This document shows, piece by piece, positions 8,054 through 15,922 of a stretch of DNA of 32,913 bases. The notes beneath the pieces were generated by a model. It was not told the origin of the DNA, ran no database searches, and was given only the letters and a program-made list of their open reading frames with translations. Position 1 is the stretch's first letter. Each line of letters starts with the position of its first letter. Made by a program: the position numbers and the translations under genes. This DNA comes from an uncultured Lachnospiraceae bacterium (GTDB taxonomy: Bacteria; Bacillota; Clostridia; Lachnospirales; Lachnospiraceae), in assembly GCA_904420225.1 (NCBI GenBank), contig CAJFUP010000006.1, positions 1 to 32,913 on the forward strand, read 5' to 3'.

Positions 8054-8245
8054 GGCTCGAGTCCATACATTATCTCCATTGACTCCGTATACTGAGATCT
8101 CCCCCCGCTGCGGCAGCTCTTCTCAGGAAGTCGTTTCCCAGCCCACATACACGCCTCCCTTGGCATCTTGATATGTCCAATTACATCGATATACCAGGCT
8201 CTGAGCCTGCGGCCATCCCAGATTTCACCAATGGGCGCTGGATTC

Positions 8246-8941
8246 TCAACTGCCCAACAGATTAAGCAGTTCTTCCAATCGTTTGATCCGATGGGTGGGA
8301 CGGATGGTGTCCAGCTGCGGTTCCGGTCCCGGGCAGTACAGGCAGGTATCAATGCCTGCCTGATTGCCCCCCAGGATATCGGAGGTGAGAGAATCGCCGA
8401 TGATTAGGGCCTCCTTGGGTTCTGCTCCTATGGCCTGCAGGACGTATTGAAAAAATTCCGTCTGGGGCTTATGATACCCGATCTCTTCGGAGATGAATAC
8501 ATCCGACACATAGTGCATCAGCTCGGCTCCCTCCAGACGCTTTCTCTGGGTTTTGGACACCCCATTGGTCACCAGGCTGATTCGGTGGGCCGCTGCCAGA
8601 CGGCGGCAGACCTCCAGCGCTCCTGGGATCATCACCGAACCGTCTGACAGGTATTCCCTGTAGTATGCATTCATCTCCTCATAGTTGACTTGTTCTTTCC
8701 CCACATGAAGACAAACCAACTCAAACCGTCTGGGCTGCAGCCGACTCTGGGTGATTTCCCCCCGCTCCAAACACTTCCAAAGCGAGTCATTGACCCGATG
8801 ATAAAAAGCAAAAAGTTCTTCACTGTACAAAATTTCATACTTTTTACACACTCTCTCCAATGCCTGTCTTTCTGCGGCATTGAAATCAAACAACGTATTA
8901 TCCAGATCAAACAGCAAATACGGATATGTTTTCTTTTCCAT
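8246..8941 (-). CDS. HAD superfamily hydrolase, YjjG-type nucleotidase
   Basis: 231 residues. HAD motif I is LLFDLDNTLFDF near the N-terminus, motif II is SLVTNGVSKTQ, motif III is the Lys in GYHKPQTEFF, and motif IV is IIGDSLTSDILGG. The cap and length match the YjjG/YfnB group, which dephosphorylates non-canonical pyrimidine nucleotides and helps clean the nucleotide pool. The start has a GGAGG site six bases upstream. It is a single-gene unit with its own promoter at 9012-9040. Exact substrate is inferred from the subgroup only. Confidence 0.88.
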   Translation of the reverse strand: MEKKTYPYLLFDLDNTLFDFNAAERQALERVCKKYEILYSEELFAFYHRVNDSLWKCLERGEITQSRLQPRRFELVCLHVGKEQVNYEEMNAYYREYLSDGSVMIPGALEVCRRLAAAHRISLVTNGVSKTQRKRLEGAELMHYVSDVFISEEIGYHKPQTEFFQYVLQAIGAEPKEALIIGDSLTSDILGGNQAGIDTCLYCPGPEPQLDTIRPTHRIKRLEELLNLLGS

Positions 8942-8957
8942 AGACGACCTCCGTTAC

Positions 8958-8990
8958 CAAATATACCATTATCAAATATACCATTATCAA
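8958..8990 (-). repeat. Tandem 15-bp repeat in the leader of the HAD gene
   Basis: The unit CAAATATACCATTAT (plus-strand reading) occurs exactly twice, at 8958-8972 and 8973-8987, followed by the first three bases of a third copy. It lies between the predicted transcription start and the ribosome binding site of the HAD gene, so it would be transcribed into its untranslated leader. Confidence 0.9.
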
Positions 8991-9011
8991 CCATCCAAAT
9001 CCCTATTCTTT

Positions 9012-9040
9012 ATTATACCGCCCTCTGCCCCGCAAATCAA
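9012..9040 (-). promoter_or_regulatory. Promoter of the HAD hydrolase gene
   Basis: On the minus strand TTGATT (9035-9040) and a perfect TATAAT (9012-9017) are separated by 17 bp. This gives a leader of about 65 nt that includes the tandem 15-bp repeat. Confidence 0.8.
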
Positions 9041-9148
9041 TTGCCGTGACCCGACCATACAAAAGGATGACTTCCCTCCCCACTTGTGTTAGAATGGATT
9101 GTAGTTTTTATAGAAAATCAATTGAATAAAAGGAGGATATTTTCCAAC

Positions 9149-10102
9149 ATGGAACGAATTCTCACATATCGGGTAACCGAAAGCGATGTGGCCCATGCCT
9201 CTTTCGGCATGTGTCCGGTCAGCCGTCTGCTGAAGCACCGCCTGCACCTGACGGAATCGGAAATCAGCCGCGCCAAATTTTTGGAGAATGGCATCACCGC
9301 CGACGGCCGATCCATCCGCACAGGCGATTCTCTTGCGCCAGGACAAGTGCTGTGTGTTTGTCTGGAGCGGACGAGAAAAGAGGACTGTACCCTGGAACCG
9401 TTTTCTTTTCCTCTTCATATCTCATACGAAGACGAGGATTTGATCATGATGGAAAAACCAGCGGGCATGGTCACCCACCCCTCCCACGGTCACTACCGGG
9501 ACTCTGCAGCCAATGCCGTGGCAGCCTATTTCTATGGCAAAAACCAATGGATCCTTCCCCGCGTGGCGGGCCGACTGGACCGGGACACCTCCGGTTTGCT
9601 GGTATTCGCCAAGAATCGGGCGGCGGCGGCCCGGCTGGCCCGGCAGCGGCGGGAAGGAATATTTGTCCGCACCTATCTGGCCTTGGCGGAAGGTACTCTG
9701 CCGTCCTTCGGTATCATTGACATGCCCTTGGGGCCGGTGGTTCCCCATTCATCCTCCTCTCTGGGAGGAAAATCTGCCGTGACCCGCTATCGTACACTGG
9801 ATTGCCGCACACTGGCCGAGGGCAGCGTGTCGCTGCTGGAGGTCACCATTGCCACAGGGCGTACCCATCAGATCCGCATCCACCTCAGCAGCCTGGATCA
9901 TCCGCTTCTGGGAGATCCCCTCTATCATGGGGATCCCGACGCTTCTTGTTTTTCTTCCCATTTTAAAAGGGCTGCCCTGCACGCCCATACTGTTGTGTGC
10001 CGACAGCCCTTCACCGGGAAGCCCATCCGCGTCACAGCCGGACTTCCCCATGATTTTTCTTCTTTTCTTCTTCAATATGGCCTCTCTATCCCGGAAAAAT
10101 AA
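9149..10102 (+). CDS. RluA family pseudouridine synthase
   Basis: 317 residues from the ATG at 9149, chosen because AGGAGG lies 12 bases upstream and the family alignment begins here rather than at earlier Met codons. An S4-like RNA-binding segment (about residues 20-75, containing RLLKHRLHLTESEISRAKFLENG) precedes the catalytic domain. The key motif GRLDRDTSGLLVFAKN carries the catalytic Asp144; the usual His before RLD is Gly here. The later TGRTHQIRIHLSSLDHPLLGDPLY block is also diagnostic. The enzyme isomerises uridine to pseudouridine in rRNA or tRNA; which RNA site it modifies cannot be told. A possible extended -10 (TGTTAGAAT, 9087-9095) precedes it. It converges on ftsH. Confidence 0.93.
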   Translation: MERILTYRVTESDVAHASFGMCPVSRLLKHRLHLTESEISRAKFLENGITADGRSIRTGDSLAPGQVLCVCLERTRKEDCTLEPFSFPLHISYEDEDLIMMEKPAGMVTHPSHGHYRDSAANAVAAYFYGKNQWILPRVAGRLDRDTSGLLVFAKNRAAAARLARQRREGIFVRTYLALAEGTLPSFGIIDMPLGPVVPHSSSSLGGKSAVTRYRTLDCRTLAEGSVSLLEVTIATGRTHQIRIHLSSLDHPLLGDPLYHGDPDASCFSSHFKRAALHAHTVVCRQPFTGKPIRVTAGLPHDFSSFLLQYGLSIPEK

Positions 10103-10148
10103 CCGTTTGACCGCACAGATTCCGGTCTGCGATACGTTACGAACGGTT
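10095..10148 (-). terminator. Terminator-like structure after ftsH
   Basis: Read on the minus strand, AACCGTT (10142-10148) pairs with AACGGTT (10101-10107) and GACCG pairs with CGGTC inside it (10123-10127 with 10109-10113), followed by A and five T residues (10095-10099). The structure spans the 34-bp gap between the convergent rluA-type gene and ftsH and overlaps both stop codons. Confidence 0.5.
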
Positions 10149-11906
10149 GAGAATATCCATGAATTCTTCTCCGGTGATGGTTTCCTTTTCCAGCAGATAG
10201 GCCGCCAACTGGTGAAGTTTTTCTTCGTTTTCTTTCAGAATTCCATATGCCTTTTCGTGGGCACTGCGGACGATCTCCACCACCCTGGCATCCACTTTGG
10301 AAGCCGTATCCGATGCGCAGGCCAGGGACGTATCGCCGCCCAGGTACTGGTTCTGCACGGTTTCCAGCGCCACCATGTCAAACTCCTCGGTCATACCGTA
10401 GCGGGTGATCAGGGCACGGGCCAGCTTGGTGGCCTGTTCAATATCGTTGGAGGCCCCTGTGGTCATATTTTCCTTGCCAAAGATCAGTTCCTCGGCACTG
10501 CGCCCGCCGGTGAGCGTGGCAATCTTGTTTAAGATCTCCGTTTTGCTCATGAGCACCCGCTCTCCCTCATCCACCTGCATGGTGTAGCCCAAAGCACCGG
10601 AGGTACGGGGTACGATGGTGATCTTGGTGACCGGCGCCGAATGAGACTGCATGGCAGCCACCAGCGCATGGCCGATCTCATGGTAAGAGACAATCTTTTT
10701 CTCGTTATCCGAAATGACAGCATTTTTTCTCTGGGCGCCGGCGATGACGGTTTCCACGCTTTCTTCCAGATCTTCCTGTCTCACATTTTTTCTTCCCTCA
10801 CGGACGGCCCGCAGAGCGGCTTCATTGATGATATTGGCCAATTCTGCACCGGAGGCGCCGGCCGTGGCACGGGCGATCACATCAAAGTCAATGGTATCTT
10901 CCAGGCGCACATCCTTGGCGTGGACTCTCAAAATGGCCTTTCTTCCTTCCAAGTCCGGCAGCTCCACAGGCACCCTTCTGTCAAAACGGCCCGGGCGCAG
11001 CAGCGCGGGATCCAGGCTTTCCGGCCTATTGGTGGCCGCCAGCATGACAACGCCCTTCTGGCCGTCAAATCCATCCATTTCTGCCAGCAGCTGATTCAAA
11101 GTCTGCTCCCTCTCATCGTTGCCGCCAATGCCGCTGTTGTTCCGTTTCTGCCCGATGGCATCGATCTCATCGATGAATACAATACACGGCGCCTTTTCGT
11201 TGGCCTGCTTAAACAGATCACGGACCTTGGCGGCTCCCATGCCCACAAACATTTCCACAAACTCACTTCCTGAAATGGAGAAGAAAGGAACGCCGGCCTC
11301 TCCAGCCACAGCCTTGGCCAGCATGGTTTTTCCTGTTCCCGGAGGGCCCACCAAAAGCACACCCTTGGGCAGCTTTGCGCCGATGTCTGCATACTTCTTC
11401 GGTTCATGGAGGAAATCCACCACTTCTTTCAGGGCATCCTTGGCCTCATCCTGACCTGCCACATCATCGAACCGCACTCCGGTCTTGGCATCGGCCACAT
11501 AGATTTTGGCCCCCGATTTTCCGAAGGACATGGCATTTCCCATGCCGCCCGGGATCTGATTTCCCATTTTTTTTGCCATCCACCGGTAGAACACTTCTCC
11601 AATGAGGAAAAAGATGGCGATGGGAAGCACCCATGTGAGAATGAAGCTGAGCAGAGGACTGGACTGGGTGGGGATCTCCGCCGCAAATTGGATATCGGGA
11701 TGATCCCTCAGCTGTTCCAGAAGCCGTTGCCCATCATCGGGCCACACTCCCGTTTTATAGACATGGGAATTGCCGCTCTCTTCATCCTTGGCAATGAATA
11801 CAAACTCTCCGCTGCTTTCGCTGTAAGCCACCTGCTGTACCTGATCATTGTCAATCATTTCCAGGAATGTATCATATCCCACTTCAATGACCGATCGCTC
11901 CATCAT
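10137..11906 (-). CDS. ftsH: ATP-dependent zinc metalloprotease FtsH, with an unclear N-terminus
   Basis: 589 residues from the first ATG. The periplasmic-type region is about 1-82, a membrane segment about 85-105, and the AAA+ domain follows. That domain has Walker A GPPGTGKT (187-194), Walker B IVFIDE (242-247) and the second region of homology [19 protein letters not shown]. The protease domain has the zinc motif HEIGH (409-413; the usual form is HEAGH) and the third ligand Asp488. FtsH degrades membrane and regulatory proteins. The first membrane helix is missing from this start. The frame stays open upstream and reads WLLNALLFPS before the ATG. A perfect AGGAGG (11943-11948) stands nine bases before an in-frame CTG at 11931-11933, while the ATG itself has no ribosome binding site. 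The true start may therefore be that CTG. Confidence 0.93.
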   Translation of the reverse strand: MMERSVIEVGYDTFLEMIDNDQVQQVAYSESSGEFVFIAKDEESGNSHVYKTGVWPDDGQRLLEQLRDHPDIQFAAEIPTQSSPLLSFILTWVLPIAIFFLIGEVFYRWMAKKMGNQIPGGMGNAMSFGKSGAKIYVADAKTGVRFDDVAGQDEAKDALKEVVDFLHEPKKYADIGAKLPKGVLLVGPPGTGKTMLAKAVAGEAGVPFFSISGSEFVEMFVGMGAAKVRDLFKQANEKAPCIVFIDEIDAIGQKRNNSGIGGNDEREQTLNQLLAEMDGFDGQKGVVMLAATNRPESLDPALLRPGRFDRRVPVELPDLEGRKAILRVHAKDVRLEDTIDFDVIARATAGASGAELANIINEAALRAVREGRKNVRQEDLEESVETVIAGAQRKNAVISDNEKKIVSYHEIGHALVAAMQSHSAPVTKITIVPRTSGALGYTMQVDEGERVLMSKTEILNKIATLTGGRSAEELIFGKENMTTGASNDIEQATKLARALITRYGMTEEFDMVALETVQNQYLGGDTSLACASDTASKVDARVVEIVRSAHEKAYGILKENEEKLHQLAAYLLEKETITGEEFMDILNRS

Positions 11907-12033
11907 GGATGGGAACAGCAGCGCATTCAGCAGCCACTCCCACCTCCTGCGTTGGCAGTCATGGCCAAACCTTCAAAGACGGCTTCAACGTCATTGAAAA
12001 ACCTTTTGTTTCAGCACATATCATCTCTGCGGC

Positions 12034-13428
12034 TCATTTCTTCTTTGAAGATTCCATGGCTGGCTGATCCGAAATCTGCCGCAGAGCCTTCCTGAACTGG
12101 AAGAAAAAGAGAATTGCCGTAAATGTTACCGCCAGAAAATCTGCCACCGGCTCCGCCATATATACCGCCATGGTGGGATCGGAAGAAATGATCAGCGGCA
12201 TAATGTAAATCAGAGGAATCAGAAGAACAAATTTTCGCATAACAGCCACCAAGATGGACGCCTTGGCATTTCCAAGGGAAGTAAATGTCATCTGGCAGGC
12301 GATTTGAATGCCAAACAGCACCATACAGGCCATATAGATGCGCAGCGCCGTAGCGGTAAAATCCAGCAGCGCAGCGTCATTGGTAAACATGGCCGCAAAC
12401 GCCCTGGGGAAAATCATAATACACAGCCACAGCAGAGCCGAATAACAGAGACTGGCTCTCAGCAGCAGAAAGTAAGCTGACTTTACCCTTTTTACATTGC
12501 GGGCGCCGTAGTTGTAGCTGATGATGGGCTGCGCGCCCTGACCCAGTCCCTGCAGAGGCAGCATGGCAAACTGCATGACGCTGGTGAGAATGGTCATGGC
12601 GCCCACGGCGATGTCGCCCCCATATCCCAGAAGAGATGCATTGAAACATACGGAAATCACACTCTCGCTGGCCTGCATGATAAATACTGAAACCCCCAGG
12701 GCCAAGCAGGGCAGGATAACCGACTTCTTCAGATAGAGATTTTTTCTCTTCACTCTGAGGAATGTCTTTTTCCCAAACAAGAAACACATGACCCATACAC
12801 AGGACATGGCCTGGGAAAGGATGGTGGCCAGCGCAGCGCCTTCCACTCCCATATCAAAACCGAAGATAAAAATGGGATCCAGGATGATATTGGCCACCGC
12901 GCCGATGAGCACAGACAGCATTCCCGTCTTGGCAAATCCCTGGGCTGTAATGAACATGTTCATACCCAAGGTCAGCTGAACGAAAATGGTACCGATGGCA
13001 TAGATGTTCATATAGCTGACGCCATATTCAATGGTATTTTCGCTGGCGCCGAACGCCATGAGCAAATCCCGATTCCAGATGAGAAGAACCGCCGTCAGGA
13101 TAATGGATATAATAACCTGTACCACAAGACAGTTCCCCAAAATGTTCTCTGCCGTGTCTTTATCACCTTTACCCATGAATATGGATGCCCGGGGTGCGCC
13201 GCCGTTTCCCACCAGCGCCGCAAACGCCGAAACGATCATGATGAGAGGCATACACACTCCCACCCCGGTCAAAGCCATGGCTCCCACCTCCGGGATATGG
13301 CCGATATAAATGCGGTCCACGATATTATACAGCATGTTGATGATCTGAGCCGCCACAGTGGGCAAAGCCAGCCTTAGAAGCAGCTTTCCCACAGGCTCTG
13401 TACCCAGAAAATCCTTACTCTCACTCAT
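12034..13428 (-). CDS. MATE family efflux transporter
   Basis: 464 residues with about 12 hydrophobic helices. The N-terminal signature is LLRLALPTVAAQIINMLYNIVDRIYIGHI, followed by ALTGVGVCMPL and a second-half repeat with GQGAQPIISYNYGARNVKRVK, both typical of the multidrug and toxin extrusion family. These proteins export cationic drugs or toxins in exchange for Na+ or H+. The start ATG overlaps the stop of the upstream MarR gene by 4 bp, so it is the second gene of a MarR-MATE operon and is probably derepressed when the MarR protein binds a ligand. Substrate unknown. Confidence 0.93.
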   Translation of the reverse strand: MSESKDFLGTEPVGKLLLRLALPTVAAQIINMLYNIVDRIYIGHIPEVGAMALTGVGVCMPLIMIVSAFAALVGNGGAPRASIFMGKGDKDTAENILGNCLVVQVIISIILTAVLLIWNRDLLMAFGASENTIEYGVSYMNIYAIGTIFVQLTLGMNMFITAQGFAKTGMLSVLIGAVANIILDPIFIFGFDMGVEGAALATILSQAMSCVWVMCFLFGKKTFLRVKRKNLYLKKSVILPCLALGVSVFIMQASESVISVCFNASLLGYGGDIAVGAMTILTSVMQFAMLPLQGLGQGAQPIISYNYGARNVKRVKSAYFLLLRASLCYSALLWLCIMIFPRAFAAMFTNDAALLDFTATALRIYMACMVLFGIQIACQMTFTSLGNAKASILVAVMRKFVLLIPLIYIMPLIISSDPTMAVYMAEPVADFLAVTFTAILFFFQFRKALRQISDQPAMESSKKK

Positions 13429-13874
13429 TTTACTCTCCCTCTTTTCATTGACTGTTTTGTATTATCCATAATGCGGTCAAACAATCCGTCAAATGTCTGC
13501 CTCTCTTCCGCGGAAAATCCACGGAACATTTCTTGGCGAAATGCGATTTCCACCAATTGGATCCGTTCTGTGATGGGAGCTGCCGCCGGCAAAAGAGACA
13601 GATGAATCTTTCTTCTGTCTGATTCATCGGGAATCCTCTGAATCAGAGATTTTTGAATTAAATTTTCCACGGCTTGGGATACGTTTCCCTTGGACAGCAT
13701 ACGCAGCTCTGCGATGTCACCGGCCGTATCTTTTCCCGGATTATTGTAGAGAAAGCTGATGATGGTCACTTCGATCTGTGCCAGCTGATATTCCTCACAC
13801 ACCTCTTTCAGCATGCTTTCATACAGTTTCATCATGCTCCTGACCCCCATTAAAATACTGGTTGTACGGCTCAT
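13425..13874 (-). CDS. MarR family transcriptional regulator (of the adjacent MATE pump)
   Basis: 149 residues. The winged helix-turn-helix core is TAGDIAELRMLSKGNVSQAVENLIQKSLIQRIPDESDRRKIHLSLL, flanked by dimerisation helices; the DxSDRR wing is diagnostic of MarR. The start follows a GGGGGAG site. The gene is first in an operon with the MATE gene. A perfect inverted repeat at 13913-13928, just downstream of the promoter, is the likely self-binding site, giving simple autorepression that also controls the pump. Confidence 0.92.
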   Translation of the reverse strand: MSRTTSILMGVRSMMKLYESMLKEVCEEYQLAQIEVTIISFLYNNPGKDTAGDIAELRMLSKGNVSQAVENLIQKSLIQRIPDESDRRKIHLSLLPAAAPITERIQLVEIAFRQEMFRGFSAEERQTFDGLFDRIMDNTKQSMKRGRVK

Positions 13875-13912
13875 ACTCTCCCCCTTTCTCTTTTGATTGT
13901 TTTTTTTAATAC

Positions 13913-13928
13913 AGTTCTAAAGAGAACT
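13913..13928. promoter_or_regulatory. Probable MarR operator
   Basis: AGTTCT-AAAG-AGAACT is a perfect 6-bp inverted repeat with a 4-bp spacer. It lies between the -10 element of the MarR-MATE promoter and the MarR start codon, the usual place for an autorepressor site. Confidence 0.65.
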
Positions 13929-13942
13929 TTTATTCACCAAAC

Positions 13943-13972
13943 ATTATAGTACCATGCCAATATTCCTGTCAA
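13943..13972 (-). promoter_or_regulatory. Promoter of the MarR-MATE operon
   Basis: Minus-strand TTGACA (13967-13972) and TATAAT (13943-13948) are both perfect consensus hexamers with an 18-bp spacer. Transcription would start near 13936, immediately upstream of the palindromic operator. Confidence 0.88.
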
Positions 13973-14028
13973 TGCTCCTATCATTTGTTTATGATTTTTT
14001 ATACTTTTTTTATAGGATGATGCAGGTT

Positions 14029-15921
14029 CTATGCGCCAATGGCATTTCCTGTATAAAGCTGATAATATTTTCCCTTCTGCTGAATCAGCTGGTCATGGGT
14101 TCCCCTCTCAATGATGCGGCCCTGTTCCAGTACCATGATACAGTCAGAGTTGCGCACCGTGGAGAGCCGGTGTGCAATGACAAAGGTGGTTCTTCCCTTC
14201 ATCAGACGATCCATACCCTCCTGCACCAGCGTCTCCGTGCGGGTATCAATGGAGGAGGTGGCCTCATCCAGGATCAGTACTGGAGGATCGGCCACAGCCG
14301 CCCGGGCAATGGCCAAAAGCTGCCGCTGGCCCTGGCTCAGGTTTGCCCCGTCCCCTGTGAGAACGGTCTCATAGCCGTCCGGCAGACGCTTGATAAAATC
14401 GTGGGCATTGGCCAGCTTGGCGGCAGCCATACATTCCCCATCGGTGGCGTCCAGCCGTCCATATCGGATATTGTCCATAACCGTTCCTGTAAACAGATGG
14501 GTATCCTGCAGAACGATCCCCAGGGAACGGCGCAGATCCGCTTTTTTAATCTTATTGATGTTGATGTTGTCATAGCGGATTTTTCCGTCTTGAATGTCGT
14601 AGAATCGATTGATCAGGTTGGTGATGGTGGTTTTTCCGGCGCCTGTGCTTCCCACAAAGGCAATCTTTTGGCCGGGTGTGGCATACATCTTAATGTTGTG
14701 CAGCACCATTTTATCTTCCGTATATCCAAAATCCACATCATTGAAGGTCACATCTCCCTGAAGCTTGGTATACGTGACTGTGCCTTCCGCCCGGTGGGGA
14801 TGTCTCCACGCCCACACGCCTGTGCGCTCCTTAGTCTCCGTCAAAGTACCGTCGGGATTTTCCCTGGCATTGACCAGCTCCACGTATCCGTTGTCCTCCT
14901 CGGGCTTTTCATCCAACAGGGTGAAAACACGCTCCGCACCGGCCATGGCCATGACGATACTGTTCATCTGCTGACTGATCTGGGTTACCGGCTGGGTGAA
15001 GTTTTTATTGAGGGTCAGGAAGGACACCAGAGTGCCCAAAGTCAGGCCCGCATAGCCGCCCAGAGCCATGATAGCCCCCACTACGGCACAGAGCACATAA
15101 CTGATGTTTCCCAAATTGGCATTGATGGGCATCATGATATTGGCAAATTTATTGGCATTATTGGCGCTCTCCCGAAGCTGATCATTGATTTTTCGGAACT
15201 GCTCCAGACTCTTTTCTTCATGACAGAATACCTTTACCACCTTCTGGCCTTCCATCATTTCCTCAATGTAGCCGTTGACCATACCCAGATCCTTTTGCTG
15301 CCTGGTGAAGTATTGGGACGATTTTCCTCCCAATTTGGATGAAACAAACAGCATGACGCCCACCATGAACAGCGTCACCACAGTCAGCGGAATATCCAGG
15401 ACAATCATGCTGACCAGCGTGGTGACAATGGTCACCAAGGAGTTGATCACCTGGGGAATACTCTGGCTGATCAGCTGCCGCAGCGTATCCACATCGTTGG
15501 TATAAACTGACATGATATCTCCGTGGGCGTGGGTATCAAAATACCGGATGGGCAGGGATTCCATATGGGTAAACAGCTCCACGCGAAGATTTCGCATGGT
15601 TCCCTGGCTGACATTGACCATGATCCGGTTATAAGCATAGGCACATAAGATTCCCACGGCATAGACAGCTGCCAGGGAAAGCAAAGCCTTTGCCAGAGCG
15701 GAAAAATCCGGTATCTGGGCCTGGGTCAGGGGGACGATATAATCATCAATGAGGCTCTGCATGAAAAGTGTTCCCCGCAGAGTCGCCAGCGCCGATCCTA
15801 GGATGCACAGCACCACCACGGCAAACGAAATCTTATAATTTTTTAACATATAGGCCAAAATCCGCATCATGACTCTGCCGGGATTTTGGGGTTTTGCTCC
15901 TTGTTCCATGGATCCTGTCAT
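14029..15921 (-). CDS. ABC exporter half-transporter, catalytically canonical subunit
   Basis: 630 residues from the ATG two bases after the stop of the upstream ABC gene; ATGs further upstream would overlap that gene and lack better ribosome binding sites. A type I exporter membrane domain with six helices (about residues 20-330) is followed by an unusually long linker. The nucleotide-binding domain has Walker A GSTGAGKT (424-431), Walker B VLILDEATSSID with the catalytic Glu, and the switch His in IAHRLSTV. Its signature loop is LSQGQ rather than LSGGQ, a change expected in the partner of a degenerate subunit. It forms a heterodimeric drug or lipid exporter with the next gene upstream, of the LmrCD/BmrCD/TM287-288 type. 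Confidence 0.92.
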   Translation of the reverse strand: MTGSMEQGAKPQNPGRVMMRILAYMLKNYKISFAVVVLCILGSALATLRGTLFMQSLIDDYIVPLTQAQIPDFSALAKALLSLAAVYAVGILCAYAYNRIMVNVSQGTMRNLRVELFTHMESLPIRYFDTHAHGDIMSVYTNDVDTLRQLISQSIPQVINSLVTIVTTLVSMIVLDIPLTVVTLFMVGVMLFVSSKLGGKSSQYFTRQQKDLGMVNGYIEEMMEGQKVVKVFCHEEKSLEQFRKINDQLRESANNANKFANIMMPINANLGNISYVLCAVVGAIMALGGYAGLTLGTLVSFLTLNKNFTQPVTQISQQMNSIVMAMAGAERVFTLLDEKPEEDNGYVELVNARENPDGTLTETKERTGVWAWRHPHRAEGTVTYTKLQGDVTFNDVDFGYTEDKMVLHNIKMYATPGQKIAFVGSTGAGKTTITNLINRFYDIQDGKIRYDNININKIKKADLRRSLGIVLQDTHLFTGTVMDNIRYGRLDATDGECMAAAKLANAHDFIKRLPDGYETVLTGDGANLSQGQRQLLAIARAAVADPPVLILDEATSSIDTRTETLVQEGMDRLMKGRTTFVIAHRLSTVRNSDCIMVLEQGRIIERGTHDQLIQQKGKYYQLYTGNAIGA

Positions 15922-15922
15922 A

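Noticed and set aside
11907-12033. Small peptide gene ending in GGGSGC upstream of ftsH
   Set aside because: Only about 11 codons after a possible start, and it overlaps the ribosome site and open frame of ftsH.
13954-15342. A 462-codon plus-strand open frame opposite the ABC exporter gene
   Set aside because: Antisense to intact Walker A, signature and Walker B motifs.
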